Made by a program: the position numbers and the translations under genes
The notes under the pieces: generated by a model
What the model was told of the DNA's origin: nothing
Database searches by the model: none
Seen by the model: the letters and a program-made list of their open reading frames with translations, nothing else
Part shown: positions 18,342-26,859 of the stretch, in pieces
Numbering within the stretch: the first letter of the stretch is position 1
Layout: each line of letters opens with the position of its first letter
NCBI GenBank assembly: GCA_033762315.1
Contig: JANRLS010000238.1
Coordinates: 1 to 64,000, forward strand
Source of the DNA: CAYLLN01 sp033762315
GTDB lineage: Bacteria > Planctomycetota > Planctomycetia > Pirellulales > Pirellulaceae
Length of the DNA: 64,000 bases
Direction of reading: 5' to 3'

Positions 18342-18482
18342 GCTTTCAATCGCTCCGACTTCGGAACCTGGCGACCGCAGCGACCGATATCTGGAAATCA
18401 CTCGAGGTTAACACCGCAATTTGCCCCGATTCCTTGGGGCAGGCTGGCAAATCGTCGAAATCGCCGAAATGGACGGCGCAAT

Positions 18483-18498
18483 TGGCACTCCCCTTGCA
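18483..18498 (+). promoter_or_regulatory. sigma54 (-24/-12) promoter for the USP/hemerythrin genes
   Basis: TGGCAC-TCCCC-TTGCA with the GG and GC doublets exactly spaced as in the consensus. It lies about 80 bp upstream of the universal stress protein ATG and next to a gene for a sigma54 activator. Confidence 0.82.
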
Positions 18499-18576
18499 TC
18501 GAGTATCGATGGTGAAAGTCAGGAGTCGGCAGCCAGGAGTGGCTCTTCGATGCCGACTCCGCGAGGAGGACCAGCC

Positions 18577-19020
18577 ATGAACCTGCAACGCATTTTGTTT
18601 CCGACCGATTTGTCGGACACGGATTACCACGCCCTGGAAATGGCCACTGCCTTGGCTCGCGACAGCGGGGGGACGCTGGTGGTGATTCATGTAGAAGAGC
18701 CGCCGATGGCTTACGGCGGCGGCGAGCTCTACTACGCAGTGCAGGAGCCCGATCGCGAGGCGATGCGGCGGGCCCTGGCCGAGATTGTTCCGACCGACCC
18801 GGCAGTGCCGGTCGTTCACAAGCTGCTGGTGGGGGATCCGGCGGAGGCGATCGTCCGGACGGCCGAGGAGGAACATGCCGACCTGATCGTCATGGCGACT
18901 CACGGACGGAAGGGGCTGACACGGATGCTGATGGGAAGCGTGGCTGAGGCGGTGGTGCGGCGGGCCGGTTGCCCCGTGCTGACCGTCAAGCAGCCGGCCG
19001 CCGTGAAGGCCGGCACATAG
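18577..19020 (+). CDS. Universal stress protein (UspA family)
   Basis: 147-aa cytoplasmic single-domain USP starting at ATG 18577 behind GAGGAGGA. It opens with RILFPTDLSDTDYHALEMA and ends with MATHGRKGLTRMLMGSVAEAVVRRAGCPVL, which has the Gly-rich ATP-binding loop, so an ATP-binding USP is likely. It is the first gene after the sigma54 promoter and is followed 73 bp later by a hemerythrin gene. Together with the haem-sensing kinase opposite, this suggests a role under low oxygen or redox stress, as for many USPs; that role is inferred. Confidence 0.92.
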   Translation: MNLQRILFPTDLSDTDYHALEMATALARDSGGTLVVIHVEEPPMAYGGGELYYAVQEPDREAMRRALAEIVPTDPAVPVVHKLLVGDPAEAIVRTAEEEHADLIVMATHGRKGLTRMLMGSVAEAVVRRAGCPVLTVKQPAAVKAGT

Positions 19021-19093
19021 CTGGGCCATGTCGTCGCGGCTGAGCGAGCTTTTTCGTTCTGCCGAGTGGCTGGTCCAGGCGGAGGATAAGACG

Positions 19094-19588
19094 ATGAAAA
19101 ACGGCGAAACCACTTTCGTTTATGTCGATCACTTACTGGCCGAGCATCGCCGGCTGGATGGGCTGATTCGGCGAACCCTGGCGACCTTTCCCAAATGGGA
19201 AGAGGCCGATTCGACCGCTTGGCTGCCGCGATTGCTGGTGGGGCTCGAATCGATCCGCGACGAGCTCGCCCACCACTTTCGGGAGGAGGAGCAAGGGGGC
19301 TGCCTGGAGGAGGCGGTCGCCCATTGCCCGGCCCTCTCGGCCGAAGTGCAGCAGATTGAGGGTGAGCATCAACTGCTCTTGGGCGAGATCGACGGGCTGA
19401 TCCACCGTTGCCGGTCGGCCACTCCTCAGAACTTCGCCGAAATGCAGGCGATCGAGACCGAAATGCGGCGGCTAGTGCGGCAATTGCGTTCGCACGAGGC
19501 CCGTGAAAATGCCGTGCTCCAGCGGGGGTTTGGAGTGTGCCTCGATGGGGAAGACATGGCCAATGGCCGGTCCCAGGTCCCGCGCTGA
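19094..19588 (+). CDS. Hemerythrin-domain protein
   Basis: 164 aa from ATG 19094, set by GGAGG eight bases upstream; an in-frame ATG at 19028 has no ribosome site. The four-helix hemerythrin pattern is visible: VDHLLAEHRRL, LAHHFREEE, EGEHQLLLGEI and RSHEARENAVLQ, supplying the His and Glu ligands of a di-iron site. Such proteins bind O2 or NO or store iron. It follows the USP gene and is probably in the same sigma54-driven transcript. A second hemerythrin gene with a similar C-terminal motif is at 32837-33316. Confidence 0.88.
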   Translation: MKNGETTFVYVDHLLAEHRRLDGLIRRTLATFPKWEEADSTAWLPRLLVGLESIRDELAHHFREEEQGGCLEEAVAHCPALSAEVQQIEGEHQLLLGEIDGLIHRCRSATPQNFAEMQAIETEMRRLVRQLRSHEARENAVLQRGFGVCLDGEDMANGRSQVPR

Positions 19589-19710
19589 GGCCCCCCTGGC
19601 AGGCTTCCCCTCGCCCAATCGCTCGCCTTGGCCGGCATTGTCAGGGCCGGCGTTTGCCGTCAGAATTGGCGACAGACGCTGGCTCTCTTTTTTGCAGATG
19701 GACCAACTCG

Positions 19711-19887
19711 ATGAGCGACTCCGATTCGCATGGCAAGCACGACATTTGGGTTCACATGACCCCGGAAGTTCGCACGGAGCTGAGGGCGGAGGATGCCGAT
19801 GCCTGGAAGCATGTCGTCGGCGTTTTGCTGGCGATTGTGTCGGTGGGCCTGTTGCTGGCGGTGATTACGGTGATTATCTCGGCCTAG
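19711..19887 (+). CDS. Small single-pass membrane protein (58 aa)
   Basis: Reads MSDSDSHGKHDIWVHMTPEV... with a polar, His-rich N-terminus and one hydrophobic C-terminal helix (about residues 37-57, VVGVLLAIVSVGLLLAVITVII). ATG 19711 lacks a clear ribosome site, and longer in-frame starts upstream look non-coding. It may end the USP-hemerythrin transcript. No family recognised. Confidence 0.5.
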   Translation: MSDSDSHGKHDIWVHMTPEVRTELRAEDADAWKHVVGVLLAIVSVGLLLAVITVIISA

Positions 19888-19934
19888 CTGTCGACGATTC
19901 GGCTGGCCTTATCAGCCGATAAGCGGCCGCGCGG

Positions 19935-20675
19935 CTATTTGGCTGGCGCGGCCGTGGCAGCGGCCATTTCGCGGGCTCGCTTAATGAGCGGATTGCCGGC
20001 ATCGAGCTTGGCCGCCTCTTCCAAGAGTTTGCGGGCTTCGGCCAGTTCCTCGCGCTCTTGCAATCGCCGGGCCAGCTGAAACAGATGCTCGGCGAGGCGC
20101 ACATTCAGCTCTTTTTGCAGCACCACGGGGTCGGTGGCGGATTGAGCCAATTCGAAAATCGGCGGGAGAAAGACGTAGAGCTCCTCTTGAGCCAACCGAG
20201 CGACCGCCGGCCAAAAGACTTTGGCCAGGCCGGGGTTGTTCTCCGACCACGCCACCCACGCCTGCCGATCGGCATGGTCCTTGGCGTCCAGATAACGCAC
20301 GAGAATATCGGCGTCTCCCACCTGCGGCAGGCGGTTTCCGCGGGCGGCGAGCACGATATGCCAGACATCGGGCGCCGATTTGGCCGTGGCCAGATAGCTA
20401 TTCGACCCCAGAAAGCTCTCAGTGCGGTTGGCGATGTCCTCGCGACGAACCCCGCGCACCTGAATGCGGATGAGAGGGATTTCGTAAAGCGAATACGACC
20501 GGCGAGCGAACGAGTAAGGATTGAGCTCGACTCCATGCACCGCCCCGAACTGGAGCGTCAGAAAGGCGACCAGCGCGACCAGGGCCAGCGTCCCCAACAG
20601 CGACCAGCCGAGCCAACCTAGCCAGCGGGGCCATTTGTGGCCGGCGGATCGCGCGGTGCTTGTCGCTTGACTCAT
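19935..20675 (-). CDS. Membrane-anchored hypothetical protein
   Basis: 246 aa from ATG 20675 (MSQATSTARSAGHKWPRW; AAAGGA upstream). One N-terminal membrane helix (about 18-44, LGWLGWSLLGTLALVALVAFLTL) is followed by a soluble domain of about 200 residues. The C-terminal 60 residues are helical and charged (LFQLARRLQEREELAEARKLLEEAAKL), like a TPR or short coiled coil. No catalytic motif or named family recognised. It faces the USP/hemerythrin group tail to tail. Confidence 0.72.
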   Translation of the reverse strand: MSQATSTARSAGHKWPRWLGWLGWSLLGTLALVALVAFLTLQFGAVHGVELNPYSFARRSYSLYEIPLIRIQVRGVRREDIANRTESFLGSNSYLATAKSAPDVWHIVLAARGNRLPQVGDADILVRYLDAKDHADRQAWVAWSENNPGLAKVFWPAVARLAQEELYVFLPPIFELAQSATDPVVLQKELNVRLAEHLFQLARRLQEREELAEARKLLEEAAKLDAGNPLIKRAREMAAATAAPAK

Positions 20676-20790
20676 CGGGCGTCCTTTGCTGCGGATGGAC
20701 GCTCTATTGTTGTCGGCCAGTCGCCGCCAGACAACCATTCCGCCGCCGGCTTCCCGCGATTGTCGGGCAGCCGGCAAACCGCCGCCGCAT

Positions 20791-20924
20791 CTAGTGCTTT
20801 GTCACTTTCGAGAATTGGGATGGAAGACGCTGCCTTGCATCGTGCAGAACGGTAGTTGCAAGGAATAATTTGGTCGAAGCAAGGCTTCGACCTACGCCAA
20901 AATCCAATGGTGACAAAGCACTAG
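20791..20924. mobile_element. MITE-like element overlapping the csrA stop codon
   Basis: 134 bp bounded by perfect 15-bp terminal inverted repeats, CTAGTGCTTTGTCAC (20791-20805) and its complement (20910-20924). Inside is a perfect 9-bp hairpin GGTCGAAGC-AAG-GCTTCGACC (20872-20892). It has no coding capacity. The terminal CTAG supplies the TAG stop of csrA, so it inserted at, or created, the end of that gene. Confidence 0.72.
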
Positions 20925-21124
20925 GCCGCCTTCTCTTCGGCCGGGGTGGTACACCCCTCTTCCGTCACGATGGGGAAGGTTTGCAGCTCGTCGCGCAGAA
21001 CCAGCACATTCGGGGGGGCCTGAATCCCCAGGCGAACCTTGTCCCCGGACACCCGGACCACCGTGATGACAATCGAGTCTCCGAGTCGAATTCGCTCGGC
21101 TTCCTTGCGAGATAGGACCAGCAT
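20921..21124 (-). CDS. csrA: Carbon storage regulator CsrA
   Basis: RNA-binding post-transcriptional regulator that binds GGA motifs in mRNA leaders. 67 aa from ATG 21124 behind GGAGG. It begins MLVLSRKEAERIRLGDSI and keeps the core VRLGIQAPPNVLVLRDEL with the RNA-contacting Arg. The tail FPIVTEEGCTTPAEEKAA is variable and its stop codon lies inside the end of a MITE-like element, so the last residues may have been reshaped by that insertion. A promoter-like sequence with two 14-bp direct repeats lies upstream. Confidence 0.95.
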   Translation of the reverse strand: MLVLSRKEAERIRLGDSIVITVVRVSGDKVRLGIQAPPNVLVLRDELQTFPIVTEEGCTTPAEEKAA

Positions 21125-21142
21125 GTGAACCTCCGTGTGGTT

Positions 21143-21193
21143 ATGATCTTCTGTATCAGTATGATATTCTGTATAAAAACGTCTGTCTGTCAA
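21143..21193 (-). promoter_or_regulatory. csrA promoter with 14-bp direct repeats
   Basis: Minus-strand TTGACA (21193-21188) is followed at 16 bp by CAGAAT (21171-21166), a 4/6 -10. Two direct repeats, ATGATCTTCTGTAT (21143-21156) and ATGATATTCTGTAT (21161-21174), 18 bp apart and differing at one base, cover the -10 and start region and are candidate operator sites. Confidence 0.45.
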
Positions 21194-21325
21194 CCTGTTG
21201 CCCCGGCCCGAGCCGGGCAAAACGCTGCAAGCTGTTTTCTGGTTTGGGTTTGCGGTGTTTCGTGGACTTGATTTTTCGATCGCGAGGCGGATCTCGGTTG
21301 CGGCGTGTCGGTGGGTGTTGTCGTC

Positions 21326-21622
21326 CTAAGTGCTTGCCGCAACGAGACTTGGAGCGCCGACCAGTTGCACCTTGAGTGTGCGCTCGCCAGCCGAGCCATA
21401 AAACAGGATGCAGTTCCGGTCGGTTTCCCAAATTGCCGTCAGTCGAACACTACGCGGCCCCTGGACGCAGAAGAAGACGCCACAGGGGCGCTTGCCGCGG
21501 ATCAGGATTCGGGAGGTGACTTCGAAGACGGTGGGTTCGAGATGGTTTTGGTCGCAAATGGTTTGGTGGACGTAACTTCGGAGGTCGTTCAAGTTCTGAA
21601 GATGGAGAGGTTGGACCGCCAT
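21326..21622 (-). CDS. Conserved planctomycete hypothetical protein (98 aa)
   Basis: Small soluble protein opening MAVQPLHLQNLNDLRSYV behind GAGGAG. The phrases RILIRGKRPCGVFFCVQGPR and RLTAIWETDRNCILFYGSAGER match, from memory, a small protein family found repeatedly in planctomycete genomes with no assigned function. The sequence is balanced, with no membrane segment. It is transcribed toward csrA but separated by about 200 bp. Confidence 0.7.
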   Translation of the reverse strand: MAVQPLHLQNLNDLRSYVHQTICDQNHLEPTVFEVTSRILIRGKRPCGVFFCVQGPRSVRLTAIWETDRNCILFYGSAGERTLKVQLVGAPSLVAAST

Positions 21623-21988
21623 GACTGCGCAGACTCCTCGGGGAAGGATCGCGGTGGGGAGGAAAGGTCTGCCGGTGGGGTAGATGTGGCAGACTGGGGA
21701 AGGTGTCAGCGTTAGTAGCTATCGGCAAGCTGCGCGGCCTGATTTGAGCGGGACGCTATCATTGGCCAAGAAGTTGGCGTCATTCGCGCGCGGATTTGCG
21801 GGCCGTTCGGTTGGAGACTTGTCGTGATTGGCACTAGGTTTCCTGCAAACTGTCGATAAGATGGGGTAGCATATTCGCTGGGCTGCCGATCGTTGCCTGC
21901 CGGTTCATGGATAGGCTCGACGTTCAACGCTTCGCAGAATCCAGGCTATTTCCTCGCGACCGGCCCCCGCGCCGGACTGGATGACTGG
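21623..21988. other. Gene-free divergent region upstream of the desaturase
   Basis: About 365 bp between divergent genes. An in-frame upstream ATG for the desaturase at 21893 lacks a ribosome site. I see no convincing small gene, hairpin or consensus promoter here. Confidence 0.4.
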
Positions 21989-23083
21989 ATGTCCGCTGAA
22001 GTTCCCAGTTGGATCAGCACGGCCCGCGCCACCTTGCAGAATTCGAGCGTCGATTTTTTTCGGGTCCAGCCGCTGCGCTACTGGGCCGATTTCCTGCTGA
22101 GCATCGTGCTCGCCTACACGGCCGCTTCCATCTATATGGAGGCACCGGCGTTTTCAGCCATCCAGGTGGTGGCCTTTCTCGTCGCCATTTTCTGGCTCTA
22201 TCGCCTCGGGTCACTCGTTCACGAGGTCTGCCATCTTGGCCATCGCGAAATGCGGACGTTCAAGGTGGTCTGGAACCTCGCCGTCGGCGTCATCACCCTC
22301 GCCCCCTCCCCTTTTTACACGCGCCACCATCGCGACCATCATAGCCAACGCCTGTATGGCACGGTGTACGATCCGGAATATGTGATCAACGTGTTTCGTC
22401 CCGGTAGCGTGCTGAGCTTGCTGGGCTATGCGGTGCTGATTGCCGCCTATCCGCTGATCGTGTGGCTGCGTTTTGCCTTGGCTCCGCTCACCTTTCTGCA
22501 CCCCAAACTGCGGGAGTGGGCCCTCACGCGGGCCTCGTCGCTAACGATGAATTGGCGGTACGAGCGCAGGCTCAATGCCTTCGACCGCTGGGCGGTGACG
22601 ACCATCGAGCTGCTCTGCTGCTTGCGGGCGATTGCGATCCTCGCCTTTGTTCTCGCCGGCGTCACCCACTGGAGCCGCATCCCGCTGATGTATTCGCTCG
22701 CTTTGGGGGTGCTCGTGCTCAACCAGATGCGGCAATTGGCCGATCATCACTTTGTGAGCGATGGCGGCCAGATGAACCTGCCCGACCACATTCGCGATTC
22801 GTGCAACTACACCAGCCGCGATTTTTTCACCTGGCTGTTCTTCCCGTTTTCGATTCGCTACCACGCCCTGCATCACCTGTTTCCTACGCTCCCCTATCAC
22901 AACCTCAAGGCGGCCCACAACTATCTGGTAGAGCATCTGCCGGCCGATTCCCCCTACCGCCAACTCGATCAGCCCAGCTGGTGGTCGGTCGCCCGCCGCA
23001 CGCTGTGGTCCACACCGTCACTCGCTGCCGTCGCGGGTCCCGCGGTCGCGGAGCCGACGCCGGCGAGTACCCCCTCCACGTAA
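21989..23083 (+). CDS. Membrane fatty acid desaturase family protein
   Basis: 364 aa from ATG 21989; a start at 21893 would add 32 residues, and neither has a strong ribosome site. Non-haem di-iron desaturase/hydroxylase with all three His boxes: HEVCHLGH, RHHRDHHSQ and HALHHLF, plus NQMRQLADHHFV. Hydrophobic spans near 35-75, 155-180 and 220-260 place it in the membrane. The regiospecificity and substrate (acyl lipid or other) cannot be told. It stands alone and ends 14 bp before a convergent hydrolase gene. Confidence 0.88.
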   Translation: MSAEVPSWISTARATLQNSSVDFFRVQPLRYWADFLLSIVLAYTAASIYMEAPAFSAIQVVAFLVAIFWLYRLGSLVHEVCHLGHREMRTFKVVWNLAVGVITLAPSPFYTRHHRDHHSQRLYGTVYDPEYVINVFRPGSVLSLLGYAVLIAAYPLIVWLRFALAPLTFLHPKLREWALTRASSLTMNWRYERRLNAFDRWAVTTIELLCCLRAIAILAFVLAGVTHWSRIPLMYSLALGVLVLNQMRQLADHHFVSDGGQMNLPDHIRDSCNYTSRDFFTWLFFPFSIRYHALHHLFPTLPYHNLKAAHNYLVEHLPADSPYRQLDQPSWWSVARRTLWSTPSLAAVAGPAVAEPTPASTPST

Positions 23084-23097
23084 ATCGCCGGTCGGCC

Positions 23098-24303
23098 CTA
23101 CTTTTTGATCGCTTCGACCGCCAGCCGCTGGAATTCGCGGCGCAGCTCGCTGCCGTCGGCGTTGGCCAGGCCCGTCCGTTGAATCAGCAGAATCACGAAC
23201 AGCCCCTGCTTCGGGTCGATCCACCCCTGGGTGCCAAACGCACCACCGTGCCCAAACGTGCCTGCGGAAAGCATCGCATGGACCCCTTGCGGCTCGCGGA
23301 TTACCGCCCAGCCATATCCAAACCCCATGCCGGGCGTGAAACCGGTGAGCAGCTCGCCGGTTTGCACCCGCGTCATCTCGCGGACGCTCTTCTCGGAGAG
23401 GATGCGAACGTCACCCAATTTGCCACCATTCAGCATCGCCTGATACAGCCGGGCGATGTCCGCGCCCGTGGAATACAGTCCGCCGGCCGGAATAGGATGC
23501 CTGGCCCCCTTCGCCGGCCCGAGCAGCACATACTCTTGAAACGCGAGCTGGCCCTCTTTTTGGCCATACAGCCCCGCCAGGCGCGCGAGTTGCTTGTCGT
23601 CGGGATAAAAGGTCGTATCGACCATGCCGAGCGGCTGGAAGATTCGCGCTGCGAGGAAATCTTCAAACGCTTCCCCGCCGACGACCTCGATGATGCGGCC
23701 GAGCGCGTCGATACCCGCGTTGCAATAGGCCCACTTGCTCCCCGGCTCGAACTCGAGCGGCCGCTGCGACTGAATCATCGTCGCCTCGGCGAGCGAATAG
23801 TTGCGGCGGAAATACAGATCGGCGAGCCCCGGCGGAAAGCCCCCCGGCAGGCCGGAAGTATGCGTCGCCAGATCGGCAATCGTGATCGGCCGTGGCGGCT
23901 TCGTCAGGGTCAGGCGATCGCCGTCGCGCCGCTCGATGAGCAGCTGCCCCCGGAATTCGGGTAAATGCTTCTCGACCGGGTCGGCCACCGACAACTTCCC
24001 CTCTTCCTGCAAAATCATGATGCCCATCGCCGTGATCGGCTTCGTCATCGAAGCAATGCGAAACAGCGCATCCTTGCCGAGTGGCTGCTTCGCCTCGATG
24101 TTCTGCCAGCCGACCACTTCGTGATGAGCCACTCCGCCGGCGTTGCCGACGACGGTTACCGCGCCGGCGATTTCCCCCTCTTCGACGAACTGCCGCATCC
24201 GCGCGTTAATCGCGGCGAGCTTCGCCGCGTCAAAATCGGCGGCGAGAACGAATCCAGGCAAGAAGATCGCGATCAACAGCGCGGCCCGGCCCCACATCTT
24301 CAT
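23098..24303 (-). CDS. Exported serine hydrolase (class C beta-lactamase family)
   Basis: 401 aa with a signal peptide ending near FVLAA (residue 21). The penicillin-binding fold is marked by SxxK in RIASMTKPITAMG, YxN in KWAYCNAGID, and the third motif HGG in FGHGGAFG. Proteins of this group act as esterases, D-aminopeptidases or peptidases, and only some hydrolyse beta-lactams; the planctomycete members are usually annotated simply as serine hydrolases. It is followed by, or co-transcribed with, two other exported-protein genes on the same strand (24328-25266 lies 24 bp upstream). Confidence 0.88.
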   Translation of the reverse strand: MKMWGRAALLIAIFLPGFVLAADFDAAKLAAINARMRQFVEEGEIAGAVTVVGNAGGVAHHEVVGWQNIEAKQPLGKDALFRIASMTKPITAMGIMILQEEGKLSVADPVEKHLPEFRGQLLIERRDGDRLTLTKPPRPITIADLATHTSGLPGGFPPGLADLYFRRNYSLAEATMIQSQRPLEFEPGSKWAYCNAGIDALGRIIEVVGGEAFEDFLAARIFQPLGMVDTTFYPDDKQLARLAGLYGQKEGQLAFQEYVLLGPAKGARHPIPAGGLYSTGADIARLYQAMLNGGKLGDVRILSEKSVREMTRVQTGELLTGFTPGMGFGYGWAVIREPQGVHAMLSAGTFGHGGAFGTQGWIDPKQGLFVILLIQRTGLANADGSELRREFQRLAVEAIKK

Positions 24304-24327
24304 GGCTGCATTCCCTATTTTTGTCGG

Positions 24328-25266
24328 CTATTCCTTCGTGAACTTGCCAAACGCCTCGGCAATCTTCCCTTGCTGCTCGTCCCCCTTGTGGAAAATCACC
24401 CGATAACGCAGCGATAAGGTTTCGCCCTGCATGAGCGTGTGCTCGCCGTGCTCTTTCCCCTTGGTGAAATCGGCCCAGCCCCACGGATTGGCGGCAAACA
24501 GGCCATAAGTGCGGACGTGCCAGGTGGTGGGATAGCGGAAGCTGCTGGGGTGGTTCAGGATCGCGATGCCGAGCGTTTCGCCTTGCACGGGTCCGTGATA
24601 ATCGACCCACTTGGCCGCTTTGCCCCAAGCGTCGGCATCGGTCAGCCCTTCGCTGGTGATGATCTTGCCGCCGAGCTTGCGGTCGGTTCGCATCGTCTCG
24701 GCAATCCGCACGCCAAAGGAGCCTTCCTTGGTGTCGCCAAATTCCACCTTGTCGGCGGCGGCAGTGAGGGCAATGTCAAAATCGATCCAGCGGGTCTCCT
24801 TGTCGGCCCCGAACCGGAGCGTTCGCACGTCGGTCAAAATCTTCTCCCCCTTGGGACCGAGCCACTCGTTGCGTGTAATAATCGTCGCCGGGTCGCCACT
24901 TTCGGCTTTGACCAGTTCCTTATGCTCGATCCGCCCCTGCACCTCGGGCTTGGCGGTTTCAGCCCAGAAGTCGATGCCGTTGATGTTGCCGTGGGTGAAC
25001 CAGAACGACCGCTGGTGGACGTGGTCGGTCTTTTCGTCGGGGTTCCCTTCGCGCATCGGCCAGGCCCGGGTCATTTCCTTGCCCGTCGGCCCCACCACCG
25101 GCCACAAAATCGGCTTGAGGCCCGACTTGAAGACGTAGTTAGTGAAGGGCTGCCCGCCGACCGTGACCGTCACGCCGGCGTCCGTTTTTTGAACTTCCAC
25201 CTGCTCGGCACGGACGATGCCAACCAGCGAGAGCACGGCGAGCGTGGACCAAACGAAGCGGCGCAT
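24328..25266 (-). CDS. Exported PmoA family protein (DUF6807)
   Basis: 312 aa from ATG 25266 (MRRFVWSTLAVLSLVGIVRAEQ; AGGAAA upstream), with a signal peptide cleaved after VRA. The rest is a beta-rich galactose-mutarotase-like fold: TNYVFKSGLKPILWPVVGP, DHVHQRSFWFTHGNINGIDFW and ILNHPSSFRYPTTWHVR. The family name comes from an old methane-oxygenase annotation; in planctomycetes it occurs with carbohydrate-related exported proteins, and methane oxidation is not implied. Likely extracytoplasmic and sugar-associated, by inference. Confidence 0.82.
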   Translation of the reverse strand: MRRFVWSTLAVLSLVGIVRAEQVEVQKTDAGVTVTVGGQPFTNYVFKSGLKPILWPVVGPTGKEMTRAWPMREGNPDEKTDHVHQRSFWFTHGNINGIDFWAETAKPEVQGRIEHKELVKAESGDPATIITRNEWLGPKGEKILTDVRTLRFGADKETRWIDFDIALTAAADKVEFGDTKEGSFGVRIAETMRTDRKLGGKIITSEGLTDADAWGKAAKWVDYHGPVQGETLGIAILNHPSSFRYPTTWHVRTYGLFAANPWGWADFTKGKEHGEHTLMQGETLSLRYRVIFHKGDEQQGKIAEAFGKFTKE

Positions 25267-25425
25267 GGCGAGTTTCCTGAAGAGGAGGGAATGGTGGGTG
25301 GATGTGAGAGGGAGGACAAGATGCCGATTGCAAAGTGCAAAATTCAAATTGCGAATTGCAAACTGAAAGCGAATTCAATGGTGCGAATTCGTACTTCCTG
25401 CTTCGCAATCATCTATTTGCAATCG

Positions 25426-26859
25426 TCATCGCTGGTCCGATGGTACCTGCTGGCCAGGGCGATCGCCACCCTGCAACCGCCCTGCCTTCCACCCATCCAC
25501 CAGCACTTCACCGCGCACGCCACATTCAAACTTCAGCGGCGCTTCGGGGCCAATCGGTCGATCGGTTTTGGCGGCGGCAAACCGGTCGGCATCCTGGACG
25601 TTGATTAGCCGGTTGTTTTCGACCGTCGCGCCGTAGCTCGCCGCGTTGCGAAAGAGGGGGCGGGACGTTCCTTCGCATTCGATCAAGTTGTCGCGGATGC
25701 GGATCGTGCCAAAGTCGCACTGCGAATTGAAGCCGAATAGGCCCTCGGTGCGCGGCGTCACCGTGGTGCGGGCGATGATGTGGTTATTCCGCACATCCAG
25801 CTGATTGAACACCTCGTTGATCCAGATCACTCCCCGCCCCGGATTGCTGACGAGGTTGTTATGAAAGCTCGCCGGCCCCTGCGCTTCGGCCTTGCCAAAG
25901 CCGGAGATCAAATTGCCGTGGTCGCGGCTCGGGTCGAAGTCGAACAGGTTGTGGTCGATTTCCACTCCGTTCCGCACGAATTCGATGCTGTAGCTGTCGC
26001 GAAACCAATTGTGATGAATATGAAACGTTTTCCCGCTGGTGGGAACCGGTCCGCCGGCATGTTTGGGAATGGAAATCGTCCCGTGGCAAACATTGTGATC
26101 CAGCGCGTTGTCCTCGTCGTTCTCGAACGGAAATTCCATCGAGAAATTCACTTCGATGGTGTTGTGATGCACCCGGCATCGTTTCGCTTGCCGCACCTTG
26201 ATGCCATAGAACTCGTGCTCTTTGGCCTGCCGCGTGCGGACGAAGCGGTTGTCGAAAATATCGCATTCGCTCATCCAGATCGCGAAAATCCCCCCGCCGG
26301 TGATTCCCCCTTTGACGCCTGGTTCTCCCTTTTCCCACCGTCCGCCGGCATCGAGGAACTCGCAGTCGTGGATTTTGGCTCGCTTCATGCCGAAGGTGCG
26401 CAGGCCGCTCCAGCGGGTTTCCTTGATCCGCAACCGCGCGAGATGCAGGTCGGTGTGATACCAACTGAAAATGGCCCCATGCAATTGCGGGGCGTGGAGC
26501 GTCAGGTCGGAAATCGTCACGCCCGCGGTGTCGCGCGCGAGGCGAATCAGGTAGGCGTCGGTATCGAGCCCTTGCAGCCGCATTTCGGGGTCGGGGAGCG
26601 ACTTCGTTGCCGGGTTCCACGAAGCCGTGTGCGTGAGCGTGGTCTTGTCGATGCCAGCCCCGCGGAGCGTCATTTTTCCCTTCAGTTCGAGCGTCGCCGG
26701 CAGCTCGAACTTTCCCTCGCCAAGCTCGATCGTATCCCCCTCGCTGCCGCTGGTCACGGCGGCGATGAGCTGCTCGACCGTCGTTATCGGGGCGGCACTG
26801 GCCTCGCTGGGGAAGGAACCGAGAACCACGCCAACAGCCAAAAATCCAAACCACCGCAT
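25426..26859 (-). CDS. Exported right-handed parallel beta-helix protein
   Basis: 477 aa with signal peptide MRWFGFLAVGVVLGSFPSEASA. The body is a pectate-lyase-like beta-helix: a first turn ITTVEQLIAAVTSGSEGDTIELGEGKF, the capping motif MTLRGAGIDKTTL, then repeated coils with IHDCEF, HHNTIEV, HHNWFRDSY, DHNLFDF and VENNRLINV. Such proteins are polysaccharide lyases or polysaccharide-binding factors. No specific catalytic triad can be assigned. It is probably in one exported-protein run with the PmoA-like gene (160 bp) and serine hydrolase. Confidence 0.85.
   Translation of the reverse strand: MRWFGFLAVGVVLGSFPSEASAAPITTVEQLIAAVTSGSEGDTIELGEGKFELPATLELKGKMTLRGAGIDKTTLTHTASWNPATKSLPDPEMRLQGLDTDAYLIRLARDTAGVTISDLTLHAPQLHGAIFSWYHTDLHLARLRIKETRWSGLRTFGMKRAKIHDCEFLDAGGRWEKGEPGVKGGITGGGIFAIWMSECDIFDNRFVRTRQAKEHEFYGIKVRQAKRCRVHHNTIEVNFSMEFPFENDEDNALDHNVCHGTISIPKHAGGPVPTSGKTFHIHHNWFRDSYSIEFVRNGVEIDHNLFDFDPSRDHGNLISGFGKAEAQGPASFHNNLVSNPGRGVIWINEVFNQLDVRNNHIIARTTVTPRTEGLFGFNSQCDFGTIRIRDNLIECEGTSRPLFRNAASYGATVENNRLINVQDADRFAAAKTDRPIGPEAPLKFECGVRGEVLVDGWKAGRLQGGDRPGQQVPSDQR

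Larger units (their letters stand above)
18181..18576. other. Divergent regulatory region between NtrC regulator and USP genes
   Basis: A 396-bp non-coding stretch holding a -24/-12 promoter (18483-18498), a candidate activator dyad (18328-18341), and GGAGGA before the USP start. I see no small gene in it. Confidence 0.6.

Noticed and set aside
24328..25266. Methane monooxygenase subunit suggested by the PmoA family name
   Set aside because: The protein is a signal-peptide-bearing soluble beta-fold without membrane helices or copper-site motifs; the name is historical.
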